64,000 bases of DNA from Dermatemys mawii (taxonomy: Eukaryota; Chordata; Testudines; Dermatemydidae): the NCBI GenBank assembly GCA_007922305.1, contig ML677385.1:10116470-10180469 (forward strand), read 5' to 3'. The translations under genes and the position numbers were made by a program. Within the stretch, counting starts at the first letter, position 1, and each line of letters starts with the position of its first letter. This document shows, piece after piece, positions 1-11,885 of the stretch. The notes under the pieces are model-generated. The model saw only the letters and a list, made by a program, of their open reading frames with translations, was not told the DNA's origin and made no database searches.

Positions 1-1774
1 CTCATGCTTCCGGAGACAAATTGAAAACATGATCTGAGTGCACTGTAAAGGCTCAGAAATCAGAAAAGAAATAAAAAGACCAGGATGTATGGGTTCTTTT
101 TTTCATGATTTCTAAACTAATCACATGTTTTTTGGATGCCTAACTAATGAGTTTTGATACTTTGGATACTACAAGGATTGTAAGACTCATAATAAAAGTG
201 CAAGAGTTAATTAGCCCACACTGAGTTAATTCCCAAAAGTGGCAGGGGTAGATACTTTGATTTCAGCGACTGATAGATAAGCTACCATTGACAGGAATGT
301 CATGAAGAAGCAAATGCTAGGGAAGCCCTCTGGATTCTGTGGAATCCCTAGGGGCCCAGGTGCAGCTAAGGTGAACAAGGGCAGGATTTTTCTAGTGGAC
401 ACAATCAACCACCCAGTTTCAGCTAATAAAGAGCCTTCTATATATTTATATCCATTTTTTAAAGGCACTGACTTATTGACACAAATAGATTGCAGACTTA
501 TGTGCATATGTACACACATACTTCAATATTTATTCTATGCAAAGGCAAATAGGCATTCATTCCAAATAAAAATTAAAAAACTCCACCTTTCTCTTTTCTC
601 TGAATACCAGGATCTTAGATAAACGCATTATGTTTTGTAATATTTTATGCTTTAATACTAAGGCACCGAAGGATGTGTTTTAGATGGAGTATCAGCCTTG
701 GCTTTGATTTTTCTTGCGTTTGTCTGCTTGTGTCTCAACCTCTGTTTCTCAACATGTTGTAGGAGGTTTGTTAAATTAAGGTCTTAAAGCATGCTAAATT
801 CTATAAAAGAAACAAAATGAATCCACGTTCAACATGTTAGAGTTGGAAACACAATACTACCACCTCAAATGGCCTTCATACTTTTTTAATGGAAATCTTT
901 GGCAGCATTGACTAAAACCTTGTCATATTTCTACTTACAACAAAGATCCCTGTTCATTAAACTTTTACTTTATGGCTTTATCTGAATAAAAAGAAATTGG
1001 CAAACTGAAAAATTAATCACTCAAAGCACCAAGGCAATGCATGGATGATTTATAGCCTCAACAATGTAATGTATAGTACCCAGAGGAAATGTAAGGCAAA
1101 CAAGAAGGTAATCAGTTCATCCCAACAGGCACTTTGTACTTTTGCACAAATTCTGAAAAGCTCAAACAAGGTAAAAAAGAAAAGATAGGGCATTGGTACC
1201 CATGCAGAGTTGCTATTGAGAGGACTCTAGACATATTTAAAAATCCACAATGGGAAAATGAAGCTGGTGCTGATATATATGCACTTCTATCATGCAGCAC
1301 TGAAGCTTATTACTCTTAAACTTTTACAAATTATAAGACTTAGATTTCATATTTACAATAATTCACAAATCAAACCTCTGTAAAGGAATGCCATTTTATG
1401 ATGGGAAATTTCAAAGCCTGTGATTTTCCTCTCAGCTGACTCCATCTCTTCCAAACCAGATGTTGTCTCAGTCTTTTAAAACAAAAATTGCAACCAGCAC
1501 ACTCACATATATTAAAAATCAGGAAAACATTGTGCCTCCTATTTTCAGTGAATTCAGATACAGGGGGACTAAGAAGTCCAAGAAAACTTGACAGTGCTCA
1601 ACACTTCTTATACTCTTGTTCTCTAGTCACAGTAATAGTGTCTGGTGGCTTGGTAGCTTTAGTAGGCCTTGCAGTTACACCACCCAACAGCCTAATATTT
1701 TCGAGGCAATTCTACAGGCCAAAGAAAATCCGTCAAACCAGGTATTAGCTAGAGATTGGCAACTTCAAAAGAGA
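1..1774. other. AT-rich unique sequence, no gene
   Basis: No recognisable gene or repeat. Opposing short ORFs at 226-519 (minus) and 302-622 (plus) overlap each other, resemble no family I know and have no splice or promoter context, so they look like chance. Base composition is AT-rich and typical of vertebrate intergenic or intronic DNA. Confidence 0.6.
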
Positions 1775-1937
1775 ATATAACCATAGTGTGGATGAGACCA
1801 AAAGTCCATGTAGTCCAGTATCCTGTCTTCAGACAGTGGCCAATGCCAGATGTCCCAGAAAGAATGAACAGAACAGGTAATCATTGAGTAATCATTATCC
1901 CCTGTCGCCCATTCCCAGATTCTGGCAAACAAAACTT
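1775..1937 (-). mobile_element. CR1 LINE 3' end, antisense
   Basis: The plus strand reads 'gaccaaaagtccatgtagtc', then 'cagtatcctgtcttcagaca', then 'gtggccaatgccagatg', and a few bases on 'aatgaacagaacaggtaatc'. This is the reverse complement of the well-known CR1 3' end (detection, 'tctgacccagtatgg' and 'ccaatgttggaagacagg' region). The 3' terminus therefore points to the low coordinate. Similarity fades after the 'cccattcccagattctggc' motif near 1920-1935. It is a short truncated copy with no coding part, as is normal for 5'-truncated CR1 insertions. Confidence 0.85.
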
Positions 1938-4900
1938 CCTTAAAATGAACATTGTGAAGATGTTTCAGTGCTATTTGTGACCTTTTTTTATTTGATTTCC
2001 AAAAGCATTCATCTAATTCACAAGTGCTGATCTCAGGAATACTTGTGCTCATGTGTTTATGCGCAGTATAAACTGGCAGTATCTGTGTGGTCATATTAAA
2101 AATATCTTTGATTTCTCTCTTCCGGTTTATAAAAGTTTGTTATCCAATCAGACAGCAAAAACAATGCCACAAAACTTGATGAGCAGTCAGACCTCTCAAA
2201 CAGCAAATAGTTTTCAAGTAAATCAACAGATGAAATGCATTTACATAATTTGTTAGAAATAACTGTAAAAATCAAAGTCTTGTAACAGGTAATTTGCAAA
2301 CAGAAAAAACGAATAAAATACTTAAATATAAAATTCATTATGACCAGTTCATTCAACTTTAGTTTCAGCCCCAAATCCTAAGATTATGTATCTTTGACGT
2401 GTGTGTGCGCACAGATATATTATTCTTTCCCTTTCAATATTTTTCTCGTTCAGATCATAATATTCCCATTTTTAGAATAATTGCATAAGTGGAAGAATAT
2501 CTTCTAATTCCTTACAACTAGATTCACCAAAACTAAATAAATTGAAATTTGCCTTTGAAAATCTCTGTTCCCCATCCCCCATTTCCCACACAATGTGCCA
2601 CCCTGCCCTCAGCAATGAGGAACAACTACAGTTGTTTAACTCTGGAAACATTACCTTGTACAAATGTTCTTATTCTTAATATGGCCATTTTGGTTTCTGT
2701 TTCATTTTTCCACTAGAAGCAGCTATTTTAAAAGAAAGGGATATGAATAAGAAAAAAATATGATTGATTTTAATAGAGCAAGTTTAGACCACTGATGAGA
2801 CCAGTGTACAATAGGTGTCCTTCCAGGGAAATCCTTAAATCGTCATCCCAGTTTTAATGTGATTCAGTTTATTTCTGACCTGGATGGAAATCAGAGTACT
2901 GCTTGTGAAAAAAGTTTGGAAAGTTTAGTTTCTCTTTGATAAAAGTGATTCCTGGTGTGTTTGGGTTTTTTTATTTTAATTTGTCTATGAAATGATTTTC
3001 TACAGCACTTGAATGAAAATTACAACTCAATGACATTCCTATTAATGTATTTTTTTCAAGAGAAGAAGGTCCTGTTGGTTGCTTGGTTGGCTGGTTGGTT
3101 AAGAAAGATAGTGTTGTGGACTAAATTACGATTCTTAATAGTGTCAATTAATGGATATCTGTAGGTTGAACTTAGCCTGATTTAGGAGGCACCAGATGCA
3201 AGGAGATCTGTGGATCGAATTCTTCCTTGCTGGACTGGGTTCTATTACAAACTTTCTGGACATAATGAAAATCAATAAGATGTCTTTAAGAAATAAATGA
3301 AACATTTGTGGTTATGTATGAACTTGCCAGGAATTCCAATCAAAATACTATCTCTGTATTTGTCCATCAATGTAATGTGAGGTAATGAATTGTTTAACGT
3401 CAGTCTTTTAATTAGACCAGTTTGTATGGTGTTATGCCAAGAGTTCTGTGTTTTTAACCTTGGAAAATGTAGATTGAATGCAAATCTGATTTGCATGGGA
3501 ATAAAATCTTCTTGTTCATTTTCTGTCTCTTTGCTAAACAATACAATTGAGGAGGTTTTGAGGTGATTCCTCTACCTAGAAAAAATGCTTAGGAATATTG
3601 GTTCTCCATCTTAGTAGATCATTACTAACCTATTTAAGAATATGTTCCACATATACACATCACTGCCAGTACATCAAGCATAAATTGCTGTTACAGCTGA
3701 AGGTTGGTCACAAGAACTTTATATTAAATTTACTTTTGTCTTTTACATGAATAATTTCAGTGTCCGTAAAGTAAGTTTGACTGCACCTTCTGGTGAAATT
3801 CTGATGATCTTGTCTCTTGGCACTTGATGTGTAGACTTTTTGTTTGTCTTAGTTGTTTGTTTACATTTTAATAAATGTTGGAAATCTGCAGACAGTTTTG
3901 TTGAGGCTGAAGGAAAGGGGAATTTAAAACTTTTCACTGAATGATGTCTTTTTATAATATATATATTTTCAGTTGGCAGACTAGATGGGGCCTGCGTGCT
4001 GCACACTGTATAGGAGTTGTTTTATTTCTCAATGTCATATTTCATACTAGCAAAAATGCTGACATGTCATTTGGACAAACCAGCATAAAGGTAGGAGACC
4101 TTTAAAAATGATTATAGCCGACCAGCTTTCAACAGGCTTTAATATGTAATAGGTCACTAAAAACCTAAAATGCAGGCATCACTTGAAGAAGAAAACTATT
4201 CTGATACATTATGGATGTACTTAAAATGACTACCCTGCTTTGAGACACAGAAAATAGAGATGAACATGAATTCTTCTTAAAACAATTCATTTCAGCTCAG
4301 ACACTTTTTATATGGTTTGCTGAAGGGTATAATACTCTCTCCCCCGCCCCCCACCACTCCATTCAATGTATTATTACCTTGCTCAGAAGATTTACAAAAC
4401 ATGAGGCACAGAGATATAAAAGATTAAGAAGGAGACAGAGTTGCTCTGTAGTTAAGCAAATTGGTGAAAACTTACTTTTAAATCATTTTTTATTCTGCTA
4501 GTGTGGAGCAGCTGAATAAAATACCTAGGGATAATCTGTTTATATTCTTGGCTCTAATTCTATTATCTAAGTCTGTATGTTTATCATAGATGTCAGAGTG
4601 GATTTCAAAATGATCATATTACTTAAAAATGTTTCTCAAGGTGTCACATACATTTATGTACATCATAATGTACTGAATGCTCTTATGCTTTGTGGGCAGC
4701 ACTGGAACCCTTGTTCAAGAACAAATAGTTATTAGAGGCTCAGTGTTTCAACTTTATGTTCCTTTGTAATAAATGTGCATCTCTTTAAAATGGCGAATAT
4801 TCCCAATAAAGCTGACATATCTAGATAAACAACAAGGAGCAGCTGGTATAAATGTCATAGTGTCGGTACCTAAGGCTCTGTCTCCAGATATTCGAGAGAA

Positions 4901-6853
4901 GAAGAGATTAGGAGTCTGTGTGGAGAATAAATGAGGTAATAGTTCATGAGAAAGTATGTGTGTGTGAGAGAGATTGAATGAGATCATGTGCATGTGCAGG
5001 TGACAATGTAGTTGAGCAACGGAGAATGTGTTGGTGATATTTAAGAAAGAGCAGTAAAACACAGGATCACGCTAGTGTCAGAGGAAAAAGGACTGTAGTT
5101 TTAGATAAGGTTATTAGGTCAAGATGAGGTAGGGGTAGGAGAACAGGCAGGGGTAAGGTAGAGTAGTAAAAGCAAACACTAAAATATTCTGTTTAAAAAG
5201 AACTCCCAGAGACACGGTAGAGGCCTCAACCTGATTCTGCAACTTTAAATGAGGTTTGTGATATTTTGCTATGAAAAATTTATCAATTTACTCACATTTT
5301 TCCCAAGGGGAAATAGCCCCTCCATAACAGTAATCTGTTCACAGTTTAAGGAAATTGTTAAGATTACTGTTTGTGATTCATTTTCCACAGCTGCAATCTA
5401 AAAAGCAAAAATGTAAGTATAATCATGGTTCCCTTTATTCTGCAGCCATGGAATTTGTTCAGAATTTTGCCCCAGACTATGACAATTCATTTTTTAAAAG
5501 TTTCTATTCCTTATGGCAATGGAGAAAATCTCTAAGAATATGAATGGAGTGTAAATCTATGTGGTGTCATATGCCTGAGCCTACAAAGAGCCAGAAACAA
5601 TAGATCTGAGAGGTGTGGCCTGCCATATTCATCTTAGGACCCTGTGGACTTTGCTCATAATTTGGCATTTTCCCAAGAAAATGCCTTAAGTTTAGAGAAG
5701 AACCATTGAAAGAGAAGACAACACATCATTTTGGGGGGTGGCGTTCAGTTTGGAAGACATCAAGAAGATACCAATATTCTACAATGTTTTAGGAAATTAT
5801 ATGCCAATATTAGAGGTGTATGAAAAATGCACAATGAGGTTCACAACACTTGATAAATCAAAGTTTTCACAATTTATTTTGGAATTTTAGAAAATGCACC
5901 AGTTTTGGAAATTTGATCTCCTGAAATATAAATAATCAGACAAAATATCAATTTCTGTTGAAAATTTATGGTTTTTTAATTATATAGAAATTTAGCAGGA
6001 AATGAAGTTTATATGTTGCTAGATGACCCAGAAAAAAATCTACATATTTTCACACATCTTTTCAGGAACTTCATGAAAATGTATTGACTCTTTTATCTAT
6101 TTCAGTCCAATGTCCTCTGTAAATGGATTTGTATCATATTAAGTTTCCTCTGCGCCTACTTTTCTGGCATCTTCTTGCATCCTCAAAAATGCAATGTATC
6201 TTTGTCTCCCAATTGGCTATTTTCCTGCCGTCTCACAATTCAAGAAATTTGGACTGGCTACTTATTCATTATCTTTTAGTGTAACACTAGTTCCAGACAA
6301 TAGGTTGGAGTGGCAGGGAGAGATCTCATTTTAGTCAGTTTGTGTGTAATTCAGTTTCACAGTTATAAGTATCTCCAGCTGTTCACATCTCTTACTATAC
6401 AGCTTGTGCTGATTCTTTAACTTTTTGAAGATTTAAGCCCTTTATTTACAGTAAATCACAGGAGCAATGAATGACACTTTTTTTCCCCACTCTGTCCAAT
6501 AAAAGTGTTGAGTTCATTCTGAAAGTTAATTGAACCCAGAGTGACCTTATTTATGATACATAGTGTGCACTTTTAAGGTACTGTTTGCATTCTTCCAAGC
6601 CTCCCAAGTGTGGAACAATTCAAGGATGTTAGTCAGACTGACATGTTTTTTGTTCTATTCCCAAAAGGTTTTCTGCCATTCACCATCCTGAAAGGTGCCA
6701 TTATAGCCTGTCTGTCTTCATAAAGTCTGGAGTTCTGGGGAAATCTGTTGTGAGGCAAGGAACCCTCTAACTAGTTAGCTTGGTTTGTTGGCAATTGGGA
6801 AAACTTTAAGGATGTGGGGTTAAGTGTTTGAGTGTGTTTGTTTAATCAAATTA
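1938..6853. other. Long AT-rich stretch, no gene
   Basis: About 4.9 kb without a gene or a repeat I can name. It holds a short GGTT-type simple repeat near 3088-3105 and a few weakly repeat-like bits. One near 4380-4430 has a 'tgaggcacagaga' motif that might be a MIR scrap. An AT-rich patch near 5855-5950 resembles the palindromic AT repeat at 7795-8055. ORFs here are short and unsupported. Confidence 0.55.
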
Positions 6854-7197
6854 CAGTAGACTCTCAATTATCCAGGATTGGGTTAACCAGGTTGTGGATT
6901 AACCAGGATGTCAAAAAAAAAAAAAAATGTGTAACTCACAGGGCTGGCTCTGGCTTTGTTGCTGCCCCAAGCACAAAAAAACCCCAACCCCCTCCCAAAA
7001 AAAAACAAAACCAAAAAAACCCACCAGGGTGCAGGGCAGCCATTGAACCAACAACCCTCCCACACACACCCCAGTGCAGGGTGGCTGGTGAACCAACTCC
7101 ACCCCGCCCCCATATTTCCTATGGATGGTGAATATCCAGGATTTTATAAACCAGGATTATTTTTTCCCTATCATCCTGGATAATCGAGAGTCTACTA
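6854..7197. mobile_element. pogo/Tigger-like MITE with TA target duplication
   Basis: The left end reads CAGTAGACTCTCAATTATCC and the right end is its near-exact reverse complement (GGATAATCGAGAGTCTACTA), giving inverted termini of about 24 bases with two differences. A TA dinucleotide flanks both sides (6852-6853 and 7198-7199), which is the target duplication of Tc1/mariner-pogo elements. Secondary motifs 'attatccaggat', 'aaccaggat' and 'tatccaggat' repeat inside, so the subterminal region is also reiterated. The interior is A/C-rich simple sequence and codes for nothing, so this is a non-autonomous copy of 344 bases. The ORFs read through it are spurious. Confidence 0.85.
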
Positions 7198-7689
7198 TAT
7201 GGGATGATGTGCTGTCTGAATGGGTACATCATTTGTGAGTTTTTATTTATTCTCAGGGAAAGATATTAATTGTTTGGGTAGGACACTACAGATGATAATG
7301 CCAAAAAAAAAAATAAAGGTGGGTTGGTCACTTAAAGGACAGATGGATCTTTACTCATGGGGCACTTCTGGAGAGAGCATGAGAGTAAGCAGAATTCTGG
7401 GTCCAGTAGTGAACCTTCAGCTACAAATGTTCCTGTTTGATATGACGAATTTTAGCACATAACTCCTTAAACTGAGTGCTGGTCATTCATTTATTTATGG
7501 ACAGGTGATTTTTTCTTTCATTTAATATTCATTTCTTGATTCCAGAGGACGCTATCCTAACCTATCACATCTATGCATGCTGTTTTTCTGATGGTTGATG
7601 CTAAAGATTATGTCTTCATACAAGGAAGCCTACCCTATGTTTCCTCCTTGTTCCGCCATGAATGGTCTTGGAGTTTGACAAGCTATGCA

Positions 7690-7765
7690 TAGGTGCTGGA
7701 ACTAGAGGTCCTGAGGGTGCAGAAACACTCCCTGACTTGAAGTAGTTTCTGTCATATACAGGGTT
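7690..7765 (+). repeat. Partial copy of short interspersed repeat
   Basis: The stretch beginning 'ggtgctggaactagaggt' and running through 'cttgaagtagtttctgtc' to 'atatacagggtttgc' matches the fuller copy at 30486-30622 in the same order. It lacks the second half present there. It is an old, truncated copy of a family I recognise from reptile sequence but cannot name. Confidence 0.65.
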
Positions 7766-7794
7766 TGCTTGAACAAAACATTTTGTTTGACTTG

Positions 7795-8055
7795 AAATGA
7801 AAATTTATTCAATTTCATGGGGGGGGGTTTGTTCTTTTTCTTAAATGAGGATAATTTGGAAATATAGTTTTTTTTTCAAACCTAAAAAAATCAAAACATT
7901 CCATTTTGAAAATATGAAAAATAAATATTTCACATTTACTGGATTTTTTTTACATGAACAATTTGGCAAAACTGACAAATTAATAAAACATTTCAATGTT
8001 ACTGAATTTGCATTGGCTGAAAAACATTTTTTTTGAAAAATTTCACTAAGCTCTA
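7795..8055. repeat. AT-rich self-complementary repeat
   Basis: A low-complexity region dominated by 'gaaaat', 'aaaatttttc' and 'cattttgaaa' motifs in both orientations, including a run of nine G at about 7820-7828. It ends in 'aaaaatttcactaagctcta', a tail I associate with an AT-rich fold-back repeat of reptiles. The region 30840-31020 is similar. Opposing ORFs at 7841-8077 and 7845-8036 are by-products of the self-complementarity. Confidence 0.45.
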
Positions 8056-8203
8056 GTGAGCAATGACAGAATGGCAATAACTATCTGATGGCTGTTTTAT
8101 AGCTGTTTATGGAATATGAGCTGATGGTCTCAGTCCATTTCCTAGTGGTCAAGTATATGCATTCGAAAATCCAGCCTTCCAAATGTTACGAGTAATTTCC
8201 TGG

Positions 8204-8430
8204 AAACAGTATAATACAATGAACTGAGCACAGGATTCTGAGCTAATAACTCATGAGTAGTGATCCTGGCTCTTCACTGACAAACTGTGTGTCCTTTTAG
8301 CAGGTCCATTTAACGTTTCATCTTCCATTTCCTTTTCTGATATAATAACTACCTCTAAGGATGTTAGTTAATGGTTGTAAAGTGCTCTGAAGTGCTAAGT
8401 ATTACTACTGTTTATTATTATTACTCGCTA
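8204..8430 (+). mobile_element. MIR-type (CORE) SINE, old copy
   Basis: The order of motifs follows the MIR consensus: 'cagtataatacaatgaactg' (head), 'gatcctggctcttcactgac', 'aaactgtgtgtcctttt', 'catcttccatttccttttct', 'gatataataactacctc', then 'ggttgtaaagtgctctgaag' and a 'tattactactgtttattatt' tail. Divergence is high, as expected for an amniote-wide ancient SINE. It is a degenerate Pol III-derived SINE with no function that I can infer. Confidence 0.75.
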
Positions 8431-9164
8431 ATTGTCAACCTGCTTAGCAGTGTCATCAGAGAAGCAAAGGATTAAATTGGCATTAAGGATGGTCTGCTCC
8501 CTCATCGCCACAAATTGTCCCTCCAGGTCAGATTAGAAGGATTCTGACCAGCAGAGTGTGGAAGCTTGCATTGTTGAGGTCTGCACTGTGCCTGCTCAAT
8601 GGATAAACAGAATTTCATTCTCCTTTGCTGTCAGAATGGCTCTTTAATGAGCACTAAATTGACTTATAAGAGTCAAAATAAAGAAAAACAGAACAAAAAA
8701 TACAGCCACAACTACGGAAAGAGTAAAAAAATGTGTGTAACTGTCCATCATACGATAATGAAACAAAATGGTAGCTGGAGTTGTGGATGCTGTATATTGC
8801 AGCCACTCTGACTTAAAATGTGGTTACTAAAAGTTAGTAGTTAAATGTAAATTTAAAAATGTACTGTCTGACAATGATGGTCACTGCCCATTAAAGTGTT
8901 TACTGAACCACAGAAAGCTACACTTAACCCTGGTTTCCTTCAAACTTCTGAAGCCTTAATAAACAGGCTTTAGAAAGTGTAAACATTCTCTTTAAGTTGT
9001 GGAAAGTTGCATCATGAGAAGGCAATGAGAGAAATTGTGGAAGTATAGGTGCTTTATACATTCATCTATTAATGTTGTTAGGTGTATAGTGAATGGAATC
9101 AGTATTATAATATTTTACTTCTAACATACTGTCATATCTTCTGAGTGGTCAGGAAGATTAATGT
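8431..9164. other. No gene or named repeat
   Basis: AT-rich sequence with one 70-codon ORF (8599-8811, plus) that is rich in Asn, Lys and Cys, matches nothing I know and is probably chance. Confidence 0.5.
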
Positions 9165-9600
9165 AGAGGCTTTAGGGGCTGCAGCCCACAGCCTCAGGCT
9201 AAGGTGGGGGCCCCACAGTCCAGATGCGGTCCACTTCATCTTTTCAGCCAGCCCACAGCAAGTCTCCTTTCCACAGGGTGGACACCAGTCCCCGAGCCTT
9301 GGTGCTCCCCTCTCACCCCACAAACTTGGAGCTGGAGCCGTGAGCACCAGCTTGCCGATGTGCCCCTGTGGCCCCTAGGCAAGGGGCATTCAGGGAATCT
9401 CTGCACACTAACCCCCGCCCCCAGTGCTGGCTTCGCAGCTCCATTGGTCGGGTACTGTGACAAATGGGAGCTGAGAGGGTGGCACCTATGGGCACAGGCA
9501 GCATGTGCCATGCAGTATGGCATGGCCCTTCTGTCTAGGGGCCGGACATGCCAGTCACCTCGGGGAGCAGGGCAGCGTGGAGCCAGGACAGGCAGGGATC
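9165..9600 (+). repeat. GC-rich interspersed element, diverged copy
   Basis: A GC-rich island in AT-rich surroundings. The core 'cagctccattggtcgggtac' followed by 'caaatgggagctgagagggt' and 'ggcacct' matches the copy at 52128-52181 in the same orientation, where a short stem (ccattgg / ccaatgg) is visible. The region 3' of it ('ggacatgcc...') also matches. Overlapping ORFs of 77 to 139 codons on both strands come from the low stop-codon density of GC-rich DNA and should not be read as genes. Confidence 0.6.
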
Positions 9601-9676
9601 TCCAACTAAATTATAAGATATAGCAATTATAAGATAAATTACAAGATATAGCAACTAAGTTATATCTCCAACTAAA
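9600..9676. repeat. Small direct repeats
   Basis: Two near-identical 19-mers (9608-9626 and 9636-9654, differing by one base, sharing 'aagatatagcaa') lie between two copies of 'ctccaactaaa' (9600-9610 and 9666-9676). This is a local duplication of slippage type. Confidence 0.7.
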
Positions 9677-11461
9677 CTGTAAAATATATCAATTCATAGG
9701 TATATGGAATATAAATCATGGGATTTTAAAGCACACCTTTATCAAGATATGTTTGAATATGACAGACTTAGGAAGGCTTACTGCAAATGTACTGTACCAA
9801 CTCATCTATTTATAAAATGGATATTTATGCAGTGTTTCTGTCCTCAAACCCTCTGTGCATAAATCATTTTATCCCTAAATTACAGGTTATCATTTGTGGT
9901 AGGGTTCCATTAATAAATAGTTTATAAAAGGTTAACAAAATATTTTTAAATACATGGTTAACTGATTGCTATAAAACCCAACAGAGTATTAAGTTGCTTT
10001 TTACAATGACTTTTAATAATCAATCAAGCACTTTCTTTGTATGTGCTAATAACCAACTATTACACGGACACGGTATCTGTGTAACACATGTATAACATCT
10101 GTGCAGTTGTTAGAAGTCTGTTATAAGTGGAAACATAACATAAAGTGTTACCAGAATACATATTGCAAAAAATAATTCAAGATGACGAACTGTCCATCCT
10201 ATAATACTTTAGCTTGTGTGGCACTGTCACCCAAAGTGGCTTCACTAATGGAATTCCATAGAAGCTGAACAGATGTGAAGGCCTACAATACTGCAGAATA
10301 CCACAGGAAAGCCCCCAGTGTAGATGAAAAATCCCCAAATAACCCTGGGTCCAAAGCCAGAACCAAGTTCAGTTGCAAGGGCATGTATGTATTTTGTTTT
10401 GTATAGATTTTCATTAAATATTATAAGTAAGTACCATATTCTGCTATGCATGAAAAATAGTAGGTTTTATTTAGTATGATTTTTTTTTAATGTAACATAG
10501 ATTAAGGTAATATGTTTTTAAGGTGCACAGGACATTATTTTGTTAAAAGAATAATGAACACACTGAGGAAAAGATATTTCTGACTGATATCATAGTATTG
10601 GTAAAGTAAACTTTTATTTCCTTAAGAAAACATGAATTAACAGAAAAACAAATGAGCAATTAAAGTATTTCCTCCCATCTTCATGGCACTTGAATACTGA
10701 AAATAGCACATTTTATTTGAAGTTTACATTGACAGTTCTGCATTCATGATGGAAGTTAAGGAGAATACAGTTATTAAAGTTATGCTCGTGTTCCCTCCAT
10801 GTTTGTTTGTTTGGATCAATGAGAAATGTACAATTGGACCTTCAGTGAATCATTCAGTCTAAAGACTATGAGATAAGCAAAAGCAAGTTGTCTCCATACA
10901 GGTTCTTTAAGACTGTCTTTTTCTTTATGAAACAAAAAGTCAAGACATCAGGACATGAAAATTATAGTAGATAGGCTCAAGAGAATTACTCCAATGAATA
11001 TGTAATGTTAATGTGAAGCCAAACTTCTCAAAGATAATGTGGCATAAAGTACTGGGTACAGATTGTGTGTGTGTGTGTAAAGACCCCTTTTCCATAGAGA
11101 AATAAGTATTGGTACTGAATGCAAATATGTTGTTCTTTTATCAACCAAATAACTTTTAAAACACAGCGGCTCAGAGTGCGTTTACTGCTATGAAAAACTC
11201 CCTTCCTATCTCTCTGTAAGTTTTAAACAAATTCTGTAGTGCTACGAAACTTGATTTGTAATGCTGTTAGAACACTGGTTTGATAAAGCTTGTTAGTGCC
11301 TTGAGGAAAATATGTGCTAATGACCAAGTCAACCAATTACAAATAGTGTGTGTAAAGTATTTTTTTTTCTGTTGTGATGAGGTTGACACTGATCTTGTCT
11401 GATGGGCTATGATTATTTCAAGAGAAGATTGTTGCCTATCTAGGAACAAGGAATGCAGGCA
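9677..11461. other. AT-rich sequence, no gene
   Basis: No gene seen. Phrases near 9895-10160, such as 'ggttaacaaaat' and 'taaagtgttaccag', suggest an old interspersed repeat that I cannot place. A short TG microsatellite lies at about 11064-11078. ORFs are 60 to 68 codons and unsupported. Confidence 0.5.
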
Positions 11462-11885
11462 ATAAGTACAGAATGGGGAACTGTATCCTGGAAAATAGTG
11501 ATTCGGATTTAGGAATCAGTGGACAAGCAACTCAGCATGAGCTCCTAGTGCAATGCTGTGGCAAAAAAAGATCCTTGAATGTATAAACAAGGGAACAGTG
11601 AGTAAGACTAAGGAGGTGATTTCACTTCGATAGGGGATAGTGAGACCACTGCTGGAATGCGGCGTAGTTCTGGTGTCCATAGTTTCAAAAATGATATTGA
11701 AAAATTAAAGTGTTCAGAAAAGAGCTACACAAATGATTAAGGCTGAAGGCTTTACAATGAGAGTCTTAGAGCTCAATATGTTTAACTTATCAAAAAGAAG
11801 ATTGAGAGGCAATTTGATTAGGGTTTAAGTATATTTACAAATTGATCTGCTGCATGAAGGTCTGGAGGAACAGGATGTGAGTTCT
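11462..11885 (+). mobile_element. CR1 LINE fragment (3' part of ORF2 / 3' UTR)
   Basis: The motifs 'actgtatcctggaaaatag', 'cagcatgagctcctagtgca', 'atgctgtggcaaaa', 'gaccactgctggaatg', 'agttctggtgtcc', 'agaaaagagctacacaaatg' and 'attgagaggcaatttgatta' follow the same order as in the CR1 copy at 18458-19165. Frameshifts and stops prevent any reading frame longer than a few dozen codons. The copy is more diverged than the 18.5 kb one and its 3' terminus is not recognisable. Confidence 0.8.

Noticed and set aside
226..622. Opposing 97- and 106-codon ORFs
   Set aside because: They overlap on opposite strands, show no family resemblance and have no gene context.
3485..3500. 'atttgcat' octamer as a possible promoter element
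   Set aside because: A single 8-mer is expected by chance in 64 kb of AT-rich sequence, and no TATA box or transcript supports it.
9204..9623. 139-codon ORF
   Set aside because: GC-rich repeat sequence with overlapping ORFs in several frames; it matches another repeat copy and not a protein family.
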